From assembly GCA_963732405.1 (NCBI GenBank), contig CAVSZG010000004.1:62001-126000 (forward strand): a DNA stretch of 64,000 bases, written 5' to 3'. This document shows, in pieces, positions 9,383 through 17,277 of this stretch. The notes beneath the pieces were generated by a model that saw only the letters and a list, made by a program, of their open reading frames with translations, had not been told where the DNA came from and did no database searches. How positions within the stretch are numbered: the first letter of the stretch is position 1; each line of letters begins with the position of its first letter. Source of the DNA: JAUIAI01 sp963732405. GTDB taxonomy: Bacteria > Pseudomonadota > Gammaproteobacteria > Burkholderiales > Burkholderiaceae_E. Made by a program: the position numbers and the translations under genes.

Positions 9383-10213
9383 TCACGCCGCCAGTTTATG
9401 GGTTGGCAGCTGTTTCTCATAGGCCTGCATCGGTGGAATTCGGCCGATTGCCGAGTGGGGTCGGTCGACGTTGTACCGTTCGATGAAGGTGGCGATGCCG
9501 TGCCGAGCATCGGCCACCGTGTCGTAGGCCTTCAGGTAGATTTCTTCATACTTGATCGTGCGCCAGAATCGTTCGATGAACACGTTGTCGCGCCACGCTC
9601 CTCGCCCGTCCATGCTGAGCAGGCTGCCTCGGCTGTGCACGGCATTGACGAAGTCCTGCGCGGTGAATTGGCTGCCCTGGTCAGTGTTGACGATTTCCGG
9701 TACTCCGTAGCGAGCGAATGCCATCTCCAACGCCTCTACCGCGTGGCACGACTCCAGCGTGGTCGCCACCCGGTGCGCCAGCAACGCGCGCGTGGCGACA
9801 TCGATCACCGCGGTCAAGTAGACGAAACCGCTACTCATCGGCACATAGGTCGTGTCCAGCGCCCAGACCTGGTTGGGTCGGTCGATGACAAGATTTCTGA
9901 GCAGGTACGGCAGCACCTTGTGCCCTGGGTGTTTATCACTGGTCCTGGGCTTGCGATAGACCGCCTCCAGGCCCATGCGGCGCATCAGAGTCGTTACGTG
10001 CTTACGCCCGATGAGGATCCCCTCCAGGCGCAAGATGTCGCGCATCATCCGGCTACCTGCCGCCGGGTTATTCGTGTGGATCTCATCGATGCGCCGCATG
10101 ATGCGAAGATCGTTCGGCGTGATCGGACGCGGCATGTAGTACACCGCGCCACGACTGATCCCCAGCAGCTTGGCTTGTCGGGCCACCGGCAGTTTATGGG
10201 AACGGTCAATCAT
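9383..10213 (-). CDS. IS3-family transposase OrfB (DDE integrase domain)
   Basis: A 276-residue protein with an N-terminal HTH_21-like segment and an rve integrase core. The catalytic residues are visible in WALDTTYVP (Asp), VNTDQGSQF (Asp) and NVFIERFWR (Glu). Its ATG overlaps the orfA stop (ATGA). Expression as an OrfAB fusion by frameshifting is usual in this family; no slippery site was demonstrated here. Confidence 0.92.
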   Translation of the reverse strand: MIDRSHKLPVARQAKLLGISRGAVYYMPRPITPNDLRIMRRIDEIHTNNPAAGSRMMRDILRLEGILIGRKHVTTLMRRMGLEAVYRKPRTSDKHPGHKVLPYLLRNLVIDRPNQVWALDTTYVPMSSGFVYLTAVIDVATRALLAHRVATTLESCHAVEALEMAFARYGVPEIVNTDQGSQFTAQDFVNAVHSRGSLLSMDGRGAWRDNVFIERFWRTIKYEEIYLKAYDTVADARHGIATFIERYNVDRPHSAIGRIPPMQAYEKQLPTHKLAA

Positions 10214-10542
10214 CGCTTTGCGCTCAGCAATCCCGCCTTGGTGAGCGCACCGCTTAAAAAATCGATTTCCAGTGCCTGCTGGCCGATCTTGGCGTGCAGC
10301 TCCTTCAGATCCGGGGCGGGCTGCGCCGCCCCCGAGGCGCCGCGTTCGAAAGCCTCGGCTGACGAAGCGACCAGTTGGCGTTTCCAGTCATTGATCTGGG
10401 TGGGATGCACTTCGTACTTCTTGGCCAGCTCAGCGATGGTCTTTTCTTCGCGCAGGGCCTCCAGCGCGACGCGCGCCTTGAATGCCGGCGAGTGGTTTCG
10501 ACGGGATTTCCGTGCCATATTCCGCTCCTTGTACAAGGGCAA
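10210..10542 (-). CDS. IS3-family OrfA (HTH DNA-binding)
   Basis: A 110-residue protein opening with a transposase_8-type helix-turn-helix (RRNHSPAFKARVALEALREE, then TIAELAKKYEVHPTQINDWK) followed by a leucine-rich helical tail. An alternative upstream methionine lies inside the track to the IS end; the start MARKSRRNHS at about 10518 is the common family start and may be the true one. Confidence 0.9.
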   Translation of the reverse strand: MPLYKERNMARKSRRNHSPAFKARVALEALREEKTIAELAKKYEVHPTQINDWKRQLVASSAEAFERGASGAAQPAPDLKELHAKIGQQALEIDFLSGALTKAGLLSAKR

Positions 10543-10608
10543 TGATGCCCTGAAAGGCCGCAGACATTCTACTTATGCCCTTGTTCAGATTTCCGGGGCC
10601 ACCTCTCA

Positions 10609-11428
10609 GTTGGTCGCGCAGCAGGTTGAACACCGGTTGCAGGACCTTGGCCGCTGCAATCACCCAGCGCGCCAGCGTCTGGCGGCTCATCGACACGCCA
10701 TGGCGAGCCAGCACCTTCTCGAAGCGCGCCAGCGGCAACCCATCAATGAACTTCACCGCCAGCAGCATCGCGATCAGCGCCGGACTCGCGTTGCTCTTGG
10801 GGATCGGCTGCACCGGCATCGGCGCGGTGACCGGGGGCTGATCCCGGTCGGGACAGGCGTAGCGCTTACGAATATGGCGCAGCACCTGGATCTTCATGGG
10901 CACGATGTCCAGCTGCTCACTGACTTCTTCACCGATCTCGATCATCGGCGTGCCGCAGGCGCACAGGCGCTGGTCTTCGGGCAGCTCGTGAACAATGTCC
11001 AGGCGTGGCAACTCGGCGGGCAGCGGGGCGCGTTTACCCCGCGCCTTGGCCTTCTTTGAGTCAGTGTCCGATGCGCAGTCCTGTGATTCGGATTCGTCAT
11101 CCTGCGCCGCCTGGGGCATCCCGGCCAGGACTTCAGCCTCATCGAACAACCGCCCCTGATCGGTCGACTGTTCGCTGCTCGCGCCAAACATCCGATGGCG
11201 CGACAACAGGATCTGCTCGTACAGGTAATCGATGTGGTCCTGCGCCTTCGCGCGGATCGCCGCAATGGTCGCTTGCTGCTCACGCATCAATGCGATCAGC
11301 GCATTCGGATCGTAGGGCAATTGATCGGGAAGGGTGAAGTCTGGCAGCTCGAACGCGACGCGATGAGCGATCGGTATATCGGCGCTCTTTGATGGGGTCT
11401 TTTTGGCGTCGATCGTGGCTGATGACAT
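10609..11428 (-). pseudogene. tnpC: IS66 tnpC, N-terminal part (copy 1)
   Basis: Encodes the first ~273 residues of the IS66 transposase: an N-terminal coiled segment, a zinc-binding section with Cys pairs (LCACGTP, YACPDRD) and the start of the DDE domain, ending at LLRDQL where the IS3 element begins. The open frame continues a short way into IS3 as junk. It is nearly identical to copy 2. Confidence 0.88.
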
Positions 11429-11451
11429 GCCACGATTTTACCTCGATCCGC

Positions 11452-11809
11452 CTACGAAACGCTATCGAAATGAAGACTTTTATGCGGTCGGTTTCGCCAT
11501 AGATCGAAGCCCTCGAGCAGCCACTCGAGCTCCTGCAGCGTGACGGTCTGCGTGGCGCCTTCGCAATCACTGGGCCAGGCAAATTTGTCCCGCTCGAGCC
11601 GCTTGTACCAAAGACAAAAAGCCGTTTCGATGCCAATACAGCGCCTTGATCTTGTCGCGCCGGGTATTGATGAACACGTGCAACGCCGCGTCGAACGGAT
11701 TCATCCCCAGACCCTGCTCAACGATGGCGCTCAGTCCCGAAATCGATTTCCTGAAGTCCACCGGCTCGCGGCACAAATACACCGCTGCGATCTGGCTGCC
11801 CGGATGCAT
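11452..11809 (-). pseudogene. tnpB: IS66 tnpB (copy 1), frameshifted
   Basis: Encodes the IS66 Orf2-type protein (REPVDFRKSISGLSAIVEQG is diagnostic). Compared with the 357-base copy at 16207, this one is 358 bases: an extra base in the T-run after codon HRNGF shifts the frame and truncates the product. The start overlaps the tnpA stop (TGATG). Confidence 0.85.
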
Positions 11810-12153
11810 CAGCGAACGCCTCGCACCGCCGAGCCCAGTGCAGCCAACCACGCCGGCGGTGGCAGCTCGCTCAACTGCAACCGAACGTCGCTGCCGATCG
11901 TAATCGTCACGTTCGCCGAACGCGCCGTCATCGGCTCGGCGACCCTCAGCGCAACGAATGTGGATGACCTCGATCGGGCCGTCGCCGTCAATGACCCATT
12001 CGACGATGCAGCCCTCAGCTTGCGCCGCCACCAACCCAACGCATGCACCGACAGGCCATGCTCGCGTGCGTACGACACGACGGTCACGCCCGACGCTCGC
12101 AGTCCCTCCACATGCGGCTCCCAGTAGTCACGCCCATTTGCCTTCGTTGCCAT
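11809..12153 (-). CDS. tnpA: IS66 accessory protein TnpA (copy 1)
   Basis: A 114-residue IS66 Orf1-type protein with an N-terminal helix-turn-helix (YWEPHVEGLRASGVTVVSYA, then REHGLSVHALGWWRRKL). It is translationally coupled to tnpB through TGATG. Slightly diverged from the copy at 15863. Confidence 0.88.
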   Translation of the reverse strand: MATKANGRDYWEPHVEGLRASGVTVVSYAREHGLSVHALGWWRRKLRAASSNGSLTATARSRSSTFVALRVAEPMTARSANVTITIGSDVRLQLSELPPPAWLAALGSAVRGVR

Positions 12154-12233
12154 CAAAAACTCCGATATCCAGATGGCACAAGTCTGCAGGTCCGATCACG
12201 AAACCTCAAGAAGGTGGATCATGGATCGCATAC

Positions 12234-12350
12234 GAACAACCATGCCCGTCTGCCAACAACAAATGGGCGAATCGCGTTTTCGGCCCGGTTGTTATCGATC
12301 GGAGTGTCGCCCCATTCCACGTAGCGAATCAGCTTGGGCCAGTACTTGTT
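12234..12350 (-). mobile_element. Outer IS66-family copy, right remnant
   Basis: Continues the tnpC of the outer copy from the duplicated GAACAACC up to about codon DKYWPK, then breaks off at 12349/12350. The remaining tnpC, tnpB and tnpA of the outer copy are gone. The sequence directly beyond the break matches DNA at 44971. Confidence 0.8.
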
Positions 12351-12382
12351 GTGAATGACGGTCGAGAAGCGCGACTATTTGC
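12351..12382. repeat. 5' flank of group II intron 1, shared with position 44971
   Basis: GTGAATGACGGTCGAGAA at 12351-12368 is identical to 44971-44988, and after removal of the intron the sequence continues GCCGCGGACC-like at both sites (CGCGGACC at 14270 here; at about 45003 there). This is the intron's insertion target, and a version without an intron exists in the same window. Confidence 0.6.
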
Positions 12383-14269
12383 GTGTGCCGCAGCAATGCG
12401 GATCAGATGAGGAGTAGACATCTGTGAAGTACGAGAAGCTACAGACGTGATGGAGGACTTGTGGCCCTCCGAAGTCCGCCTGCAGGGGCAGGCTTCAAAC
12501 CGTCCCGAGCGGCATTGGCTGAAGACCGTTGTCGTGAGCATCGGGAGAAAAGGCGGGTCCACGTGTCCCGTCAGGTATGGATCGAGAAGACGAGCACAAG
12601 CGAACCACCGTTCAGGCGTCGAAATCGCGTTTGACGACATCAAAACCAGGGGCCGCAAATACTTCTGGGATGAACCCATCGGAGATCCTGCTTAATGGAT
12701 GGGTGGTGTCCGGCGTAGAGGTGGCGTGATCTCGATTCGGGCGCGTCTGTGGAACTGCGGGAACTCGGAACGCGATGTAAAGGGAGACGGCCAAGCGAAG
12801 CAAAGCAAGGCCTTGAGTACCGATGCGCGGACCGAGGACGGACCGACTCGTAGTAGTGTCGAAGTGTCTGTAATGGACGCCGAGCGAAGGGGTCGGGTTG
12901 TTCCTGTCGAAGCATGTGTCAACTTCTGCGGGAGGACGAGCGCATGACGGAGACGAAACCGTTTGACGTTCCGAAAGTGCTGGTGTGGGAGGCGTACCAG
13001 CGCGTCAAGGCTAACCGAGGGGCGGCCGGGATCGATGAACAAACGATCGAGGATTTCGATCGCGATCCGGGAAAGAACCTCTACCGGATCTGGAATCGGA
13101 TGTCGTCGGGGAGCTACTTCCCCCCGGCGGTAAAGGCAGTGCCGATTCCAAAGAAGTCGGGCGGAGAGCGGATTCTGGGCGTGCCCACGGTCGGCGACAG
13201 AATTGCGCAGACCGTTGTCACTCTCGTGCTGGAGCCGATTCTGGAGCCGGTCTTCCATGACGATTCCTACGGCTATCGGCGCGGCAAGTCCGCTCACGAT
13301 GCGATTGCAGTAACGCGCAAGCGCTGCTGGAAGCGCGACTGGGTGCTCGAGTACGACATCCGCGGCCTGTTCGACAACATCGATCACTCACTGCTTCTGA
13401 AGGCACTTCGTCATCATTGCAACGAACGATGGATCTTGCTCGTGGTCGAGCGATGGCTGGCAGCTCCGATGCAAGGCAGGGACGGCGAGCAAACGCGTCG
13501 CACGGTCGGCACACCGCAGGGTGGTCCGCTGTCGCCGGTGTTGGCAAACCTGTTCTTGCACTACGCACTGGATCGCTGGTTGTCCGTCAATCATCGGAGC
13601 GTTCCCTTCTGTCGATATGCTGACGACGGTATTCTGCATTGCAAAACTGAAGCCGAGGCGAACCGGATGCGCGAGTGTCTGGCCGTCCGGCTTGGGGAAT
13701 GTGGGCTGGAACTGCATCCGGAGAAGACCCGGGTGGTGTACTGCAAAGACAGCAACCGAAGCGGCACACATGCGAACGTGCAGTTCGATTTCCTTGGCTA
13801 CACGTTTCGGCCGCGGGCTGCTGAGAGCCGGGCAGGAGACCGCTTCACGGCGTTTCTGCCAGCGATGAGCAGATCTGCGGCGAAGTCGATTCGACAGCAA
13901 GTGCGGCGCTGGCGGCCGAGTCTCAGGAGTGATGCCGCTCTTGAAGAACTCGCTGAGTGGTACTCGCCGGCAATCCGCGGTTGGATCGGCTATTACTGTC
14001 GCTTCTATCGCACGGCATTCGGGGTGATCTGCAGGCACCTCGATGCCGTGCTGGTTCGCTGGGCCATGAGGAAGTTCAAGCGCTTTCGAGGGCACGCGAA
14101 GCGGGCGAGAACGTGGCTTGCTGCGCAAAGGCAGCGCTGCCCCGATCTATTTCCGCATTGGCGCCTGTCGCAGGCGAATACGGTTGGAACAATGGGAGCC
14201 CGGTGAGCGGAGACGTTCACGCCGGGTTCTGCGAGCAGCTGGGGGTGCAACTCCCCTGGCTGACTCACC
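12383..14269 (+). mobile_element. Group II intron 1
   Basis: Starts with GTGTG at 12383, carries a maturase gene, and ends with a clear domain V (GAGCCCGGTGAGCGG... closing with CGCCGGGTTC, about 14199-14233) and a domain VI hairpin ending near CTCACC at 14269. The 3' boundary is uncertain by 1 base. Its 5' leader aligns over long stretches with that of the intron at 17278, so the two are relatives but not recent copies. Confidence 0.87.
12944..14206 (+). CDS. ltrA: Group II intron reverse transcriptase/maturase
   Basis: A 420-residue intron-encoded protein: RT palm with the catalytic YADD (CRYADDGILHC), QGGPLSP in RT4, and a C-terminal maturase (GIIM-type) domain ending near PDLFPHW. No HNH endonuclease domain follows, so mobility would not use target cleavage by such a domain. 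The ATG at 12944 is preceded by GGGAGGA; an upstream ATG at 12914 lacks this. Confidence 0.93.
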   Translation: MTETKPFDVPKVLVWEAYQRVKANRGAAGIDEQTIEDFDRDPGKNLYRIWNRMSSGSYFPPAVKAVPIPKKSGGERILGVPTVGDRIAQTVVTLVLEPILEPVFHDDSYGYRRGKSAHDAIAVTRKRCWKRDWVLEYDIRGLFDNIDHSLLLKALRHHCNERWILLVVERWLAAPMQGRDGEQTRRTVGTPQGGPLSPVLANLFLHYALDRWLSVNHRSVPFCRYADDGILHCKTEAEANRMRECLAVRLGECGLELHPEKTRVVYCKDSNRSGTHANVQFDFLGYTFRPRAAESRAGDRFTAFLPAMSRSAAKSIRQQVRRWRPSLRSDAALEELAEWYSPAIRGWIGYYCRFYRTAFGVICRHLDAVLVRWAMRKFKRFRGHAKRARTWLAAQRQRCPDLFPHWRLSQANTVGTMGAR

Positions 14270-14326
14270 CGCGGACCCAGAGATCCGGTTTTCCGACCTT
14301 GCTGAACCGATCTGACTGAAGGTTTC

Positions 14327-14360
14327 GCCGGCTTGAACCCGTACACGGGTTCAAGCCGGC
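14327..14360. other. Perfect 16-bp inverted repeat
   Basis: GCCGGCTTGAACCCGT at 14327-14342 pairs with 14345-14360 across a 2-base loop. No T-run follows on either strand, so a simple intrinsic terminator is not supported. It lies about 60 bases after the intron 3' end, upstream of the IS21-type remnant. Confidence 0.6.
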
Positions 14361-14624
14361 GCGCGCCATCGTTTCTGGGGGTATTGGTGTCGGGGATATT
14401 TCCGGCGGTGGCCGGGATGGCTGCCAGGCGAACACGCTGCTCGCGCAGCCGATCTACCATGCCCAGGCCGAAGTAAAGCAAAGCGCGACGACGGTCCTAC
14501 CGGCAAGTATGTTCCGTCGCCGCGCTCCCACACCTGGATGCATAGATGCGCCTGGGTGCGACGCGAAGTATCGCATCCGTTGCGCCCGGCGTCCATCGCA
14601 CTGTCGGCATTGCCGAGTGCGTCG

Positions 14625-15134
14625 ATGCCCCAGACTGGCCGGATATACCTGTGTGCCCGCTGCCGCGCGCAGGTGCTGGTGTGCCGGCGCTGCGACCGCG
14701 GCCAGATCTACTGCACCCAGGACTGTGCCCGCCAGGCGCGTCGCACGGCCCAGCAGGGCGCTGCCCAACGTTACCAATCGAGCCACCGAGGGCGTCTCGT
14801 TCACGCCGAGCGCAGCCGTCGCTATCGCGCTCGGCGCGCCATCGTGACGCATCAGGGTTCCACGACCCCCTTGGCCGGTGATCTACTGCGCAGCGATGCG
14901 CTGAGCCAGATTGATTCGATGGACCAAGGCAGCGTCGAACCCGCTCCTGCCGGTGACGGCGTTGCCAAGTCGCCATCCACCTCAGTGCCTTCGTGCAAGC
15001 ACTGCGGGGTGTTGTGCCCGGGCGGCGTTCGTCTGGGTTTCGTTCGTCATCACCCCCGCCCCTTTGACCTGGGCCAGACGGATCGATCAATTCGTCTGGC
15101 TCTACAACCGAAGCCTCATGACCATTTCCCCTGA
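14625..15134 (+). CDS. Cysteine-rich (zinc-ribbon-like) protein upstream of istA
   Basis: A 169-residue protein with tightly spaced cysteines (CARC, CRRC, CTQDC) near the N-terminus, then an Arg/Gln-rich stretch and a later CKHC pair. This looks like a zinc-binding module. It overlaps the start of istA by 17 bases in another frame, suggesting it is part of the IS21-type element. Small proteins of this kind are seen next to some IS21-like transposases (from memory); function unknown. The true start could be the ATG at 14538. Confidence 0.5.
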   Translation: MPQTGRIYLCARCRAQVLVCRRCDRGQIYCTQDCARQARRTAQQGAAQRYQSSHRGRLVHAERSRRYRARRAIVTHQGSTTPLAGDLLRSDALSQIDSMDQGSVEPAPAGDGVAKSPSTSVPSCKHCGVLCPGGVRLGFVRHHPRPFDLGQTDRSIRLALQPKPHDHFP

Positions 15135-15782
15135 CCTGCAAGCCCTCATCCTGCGCCTGTACCACGTCGAGAAGTGGCGCATCAACACGATCGCCTATCA
15201 ATTGCAAGTGCATTACTCGACCGTCATGCGCGTGCTCGCCCACGCCGGCGTCCCGGTATCCCGCATCGAAGTGCGGCCCTCGACCGTCGATCCGTATGTG
15301 CCGTTTATCATGGACACGCTCAAGCAATACCCCACGCTGACCGCCGCCCGTCTGTACGTCATGGTGCATCAGCGCGGTTATCGAGGCAGCGCGAGCCAGT
15401 TCCGTCACCGCGTGGCGATGCTTCGCCCGCGTCCGGCGGCTCAAGCCTACCTGCGACTTCGCACGCTGCCTGCCGAGGTCGGTCAAATCGATTGGGCTCA
15501 CTTTGGTCACCTGCAGATCGGACGCGCGCGTCGTCCGCTGATGGCCTTCGTGATGGTGTTCGGTTACTCACGCGCAATCTACCTGCACTTCTTCCTCGAT
15601 GCCCGTATGGCCAGCTTCCTGGCCGGTCATGTGGGCGCCTTCGCCGCATTCGGTGGTTGCAGCCGCATCATCCTGTACGACAACCTCAAGAGCGCAGTGC
15701 TCGAGCGCAACGGCGATGCGATCCGCTTCAATCCCACCTTGCTCGCCTTCGCCGCGCATCATCGGTTCGAACCTCGCCCAGT
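15118..15782 (+). pseudogene. istA: IS21-family transposase IstA, truncated
   Basis: About 220 residues remain: an N-terminal helix-turn-helix followed by the rve core with catalytic residues in GQIDWAHFGHL (Asp) and IILYDNLKSAV (Asp). The frame is cut at 15783 by the IS66 copy 2 terminal repeat, removing the third acidic residue, the C-terminus and istB. No remainder is convincingly recognisable beyond 20146. Confidence 0.8.
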
Positions 15783-15862
15783 GTACGCGATCCATGATCC
15801 ACCTCCTTGAGGTTCCGTGATCGGACCTGCAGACTTGTGCCATCTGGATATCGGAGTTGTTG

Positions 15863-16207
15863 ATGGCAACGAAGGCAAATGGGCGTGACTACTGGGAGCC
15901 GCATGTCGAGGGACTGCGAGGGTCGGGCCTGACCGTCGTGTCGTACGCACGCGAGCATGGCCTGTCGGTGCATGCGTTGAGTTGGTGGCGGCGCAAGCTG
16001 AGGGCTGCGTCGTCGAATGGGTCAGTGAGGGCGGCGGCCCCATCGAAGTCATCCCCATTCGTCGCGCTGAAGGTCGCCGAGCCGATGATGGCGCCCTCGG
16101 CGAACGTGACGATTATGATCGGCAGCGACGTTCGCTTGCAGTTGAGTGAACTGCCACCGCCGGAGTGGTTGGCGACACTGGGCTCGGCGGTGCGAGGCGT
16201 TCGCTGA
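15863..16207 (+). CDS. tnpA: IS66 accessory protein TnpA (copy 2)
   Basis: A 114-residue IS66 Orf1-type HTH protein, nearly identical to copy 1. The ATG at 15863 is preceded by CGGAG. It ends in TGATG, overlapping tnpB. Confidence 0.9.
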   Translation: MATKANGRDYWEPHVEGLRGSGLTVVSYAREHGLSVHALSWWRRKLRAASSNGSVRAAAPSKSSPFVALKVAEPMMAPSANVTIMIGSDVRLQLSELPPPEWLATLGSAVRGVR

Positions 16208-16563
16208 TGCATCCGGGCAGCCAGATTGCAGCGGTGTATTTGTGCCGCGAGCCGGTGGACTTCAGGAAATCGATTTCGGGACTGAGCGCCATCGTTGAGC
16301 AGGGTCTGGGGATGAATCCGTTCGACGCGGCGTTGCACGTGTTCATCAATACCCGGCGCGACAAGATCAAGGCGCTGTATTGGCATCGAAACGGTTTTTG
16401 TCTTTGGTACAAGCGGCTCGAGCGGGACAAGTTTGCCTGGCCCAGTGATTGCGAAGGGGCCACGCAGACCGTGACGCTGCAGGAGCTCGAATGGCTGCTC
16501 GAGGGCTTCGATCTATGGCGAAGCCGACCGCATAAAAGTCTTCATTTCGATAGCGTTTCGTAG
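16207..16563 (+). CDS. tnpB: IS66 accessory protein TnpB (copy 2)
   Basis: An intact 118-residue IS66 Orf2 protein with REPVDFRKSISGL and FINTRRDKIKALYW. It shows the undamaged frame missing from copy 1. Confidence 0.92.
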   Translation: MHPGSQIAAVYLCREPVDFRKSISGLSAIVEQGLGMNPFDAALHVFINTRRDKIKALYWHRNGFCLWYKRLERDKFAWPSDCEGATQTVTLQELEWLLEGFDLWRSRPHKSLHFDSVS

Positions 16564-16586
16564 GCGGATCGAGGTAAAATCGTGGC

Positions 16587-17277
16587 ATGTCATCAGCCAC
16601 GATCGACGCCAAAAAGACCCCATCAAAGAGCGTCGATATACCGATCGCTCATCGCGTCGCGTTCGAGCTGCCAGACTTCACCCTTCCCGATCAATTGCCC
16701 TCCGATCCGAATGCGCTGATCGCATTGATGCGTGAGCAGCAAGCGACCATTGCGGCGATCCGCGCGAAGGCGCAGGACCACATCGATTACCTGTACGAGC
16801 AGATCCTGTTGTCGCGCCATCGGATGTTTGGCGCGAGCAGCGAACAGTCGACCGATCAGGGGCGGTTGTTCGATGAGGCGGAGTTACTGGCCGGGATGCC
16901 TCAGGCGCCGCAGGCTGACGAATCCGAGTCACAGGACTGCGCATCGGACGCTGACTCAAAGAAGGCCAAGACGCGGGGTAAACGCGCCCCGCTGCCCGCC
17001 GAGTTGCCACGCCTGGACATTGTTCACGAGCTGCCCGAAGACCAGCGCCTGTGCGCCTGCGGCACGCCGATGATCGAGATCGGTGAAGAAGTCAGTGAGC
17101 AGCTGGACATCGTGCCCATGAAGATCCAGGTGCTGCGCCATATTCGTAAGCGCTACGCCTGTCCCGACCGGGATCAGCCCCCGGTCACCGCGCCGATGCC
17201 GGTGCAGCCGATCCCCAAGAGCAACGCGAGTCCGGCGCTGATCGCGATGCTGCTGGCGGTGAAGTTCATTGATGGGT
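16587..17277 (+). CDS. tnpC: IS66 transposase TnpC, 5' exon (copy 2)
   Basis: Codes for residues 1 to about 230 (N-terminal coil and zinc-binding Cys segment), ending in KFIDG where the intron starts. After splicing the frame continues G-LPLARFEK at 19146, exactly as in uninterrupted copy 1. Unspliced, the frame ends about 9 codons into the intron. Confidence 0.9.

Larger units (their letters stand above)
9239..10608 (-). mobile_element. IS3-family insertion sequence, 1370 bp
   Basis: Both ends begin TGAGAGGTGG and share further inverted-repeat bases including TGAACAA further in. The element carries overlapping orfA and orfB reading leftward. No direct repeat flanks it (CGG on one side, GTT on the other), and the host tnpC lacks about 0.6 kb between the flanks, so insertion was accompanied or followed by an adjacent deletion. 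A detached piece of the same left end lies at 20148-20193. Confidence 0.9.
8942..12233 (-). mobile_element. IS66-family element copy 1, interrupted by IS3 and partly deleted
   Basis: Terminal repeats GTATGCGATCC at 8942 and its complement ending at 12233 face each other, and GAACAACC is repeated on both sides (8934-8941 and 12234-12241): a true 8-bp target duplication inside another IS66 tnpC. Leftward genes are tnpA, tnpB (frameshifted) and tnpC (split). Without the 1370-bp IS3 insert the copy is about 1.9 kb, against about 2.5 kb for copy 2 without its intron, so roughly 0.6 kb of tnpC was lost at the IS3 insertion. Confidence 0.9.

Noticed and set aside
9284..11059. 591-codon rightward open frame
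   Set aside because: It runs antisense through IS3 orfB/orfA and IS66 tnpC, whose domains are unmistakable on the other strand.
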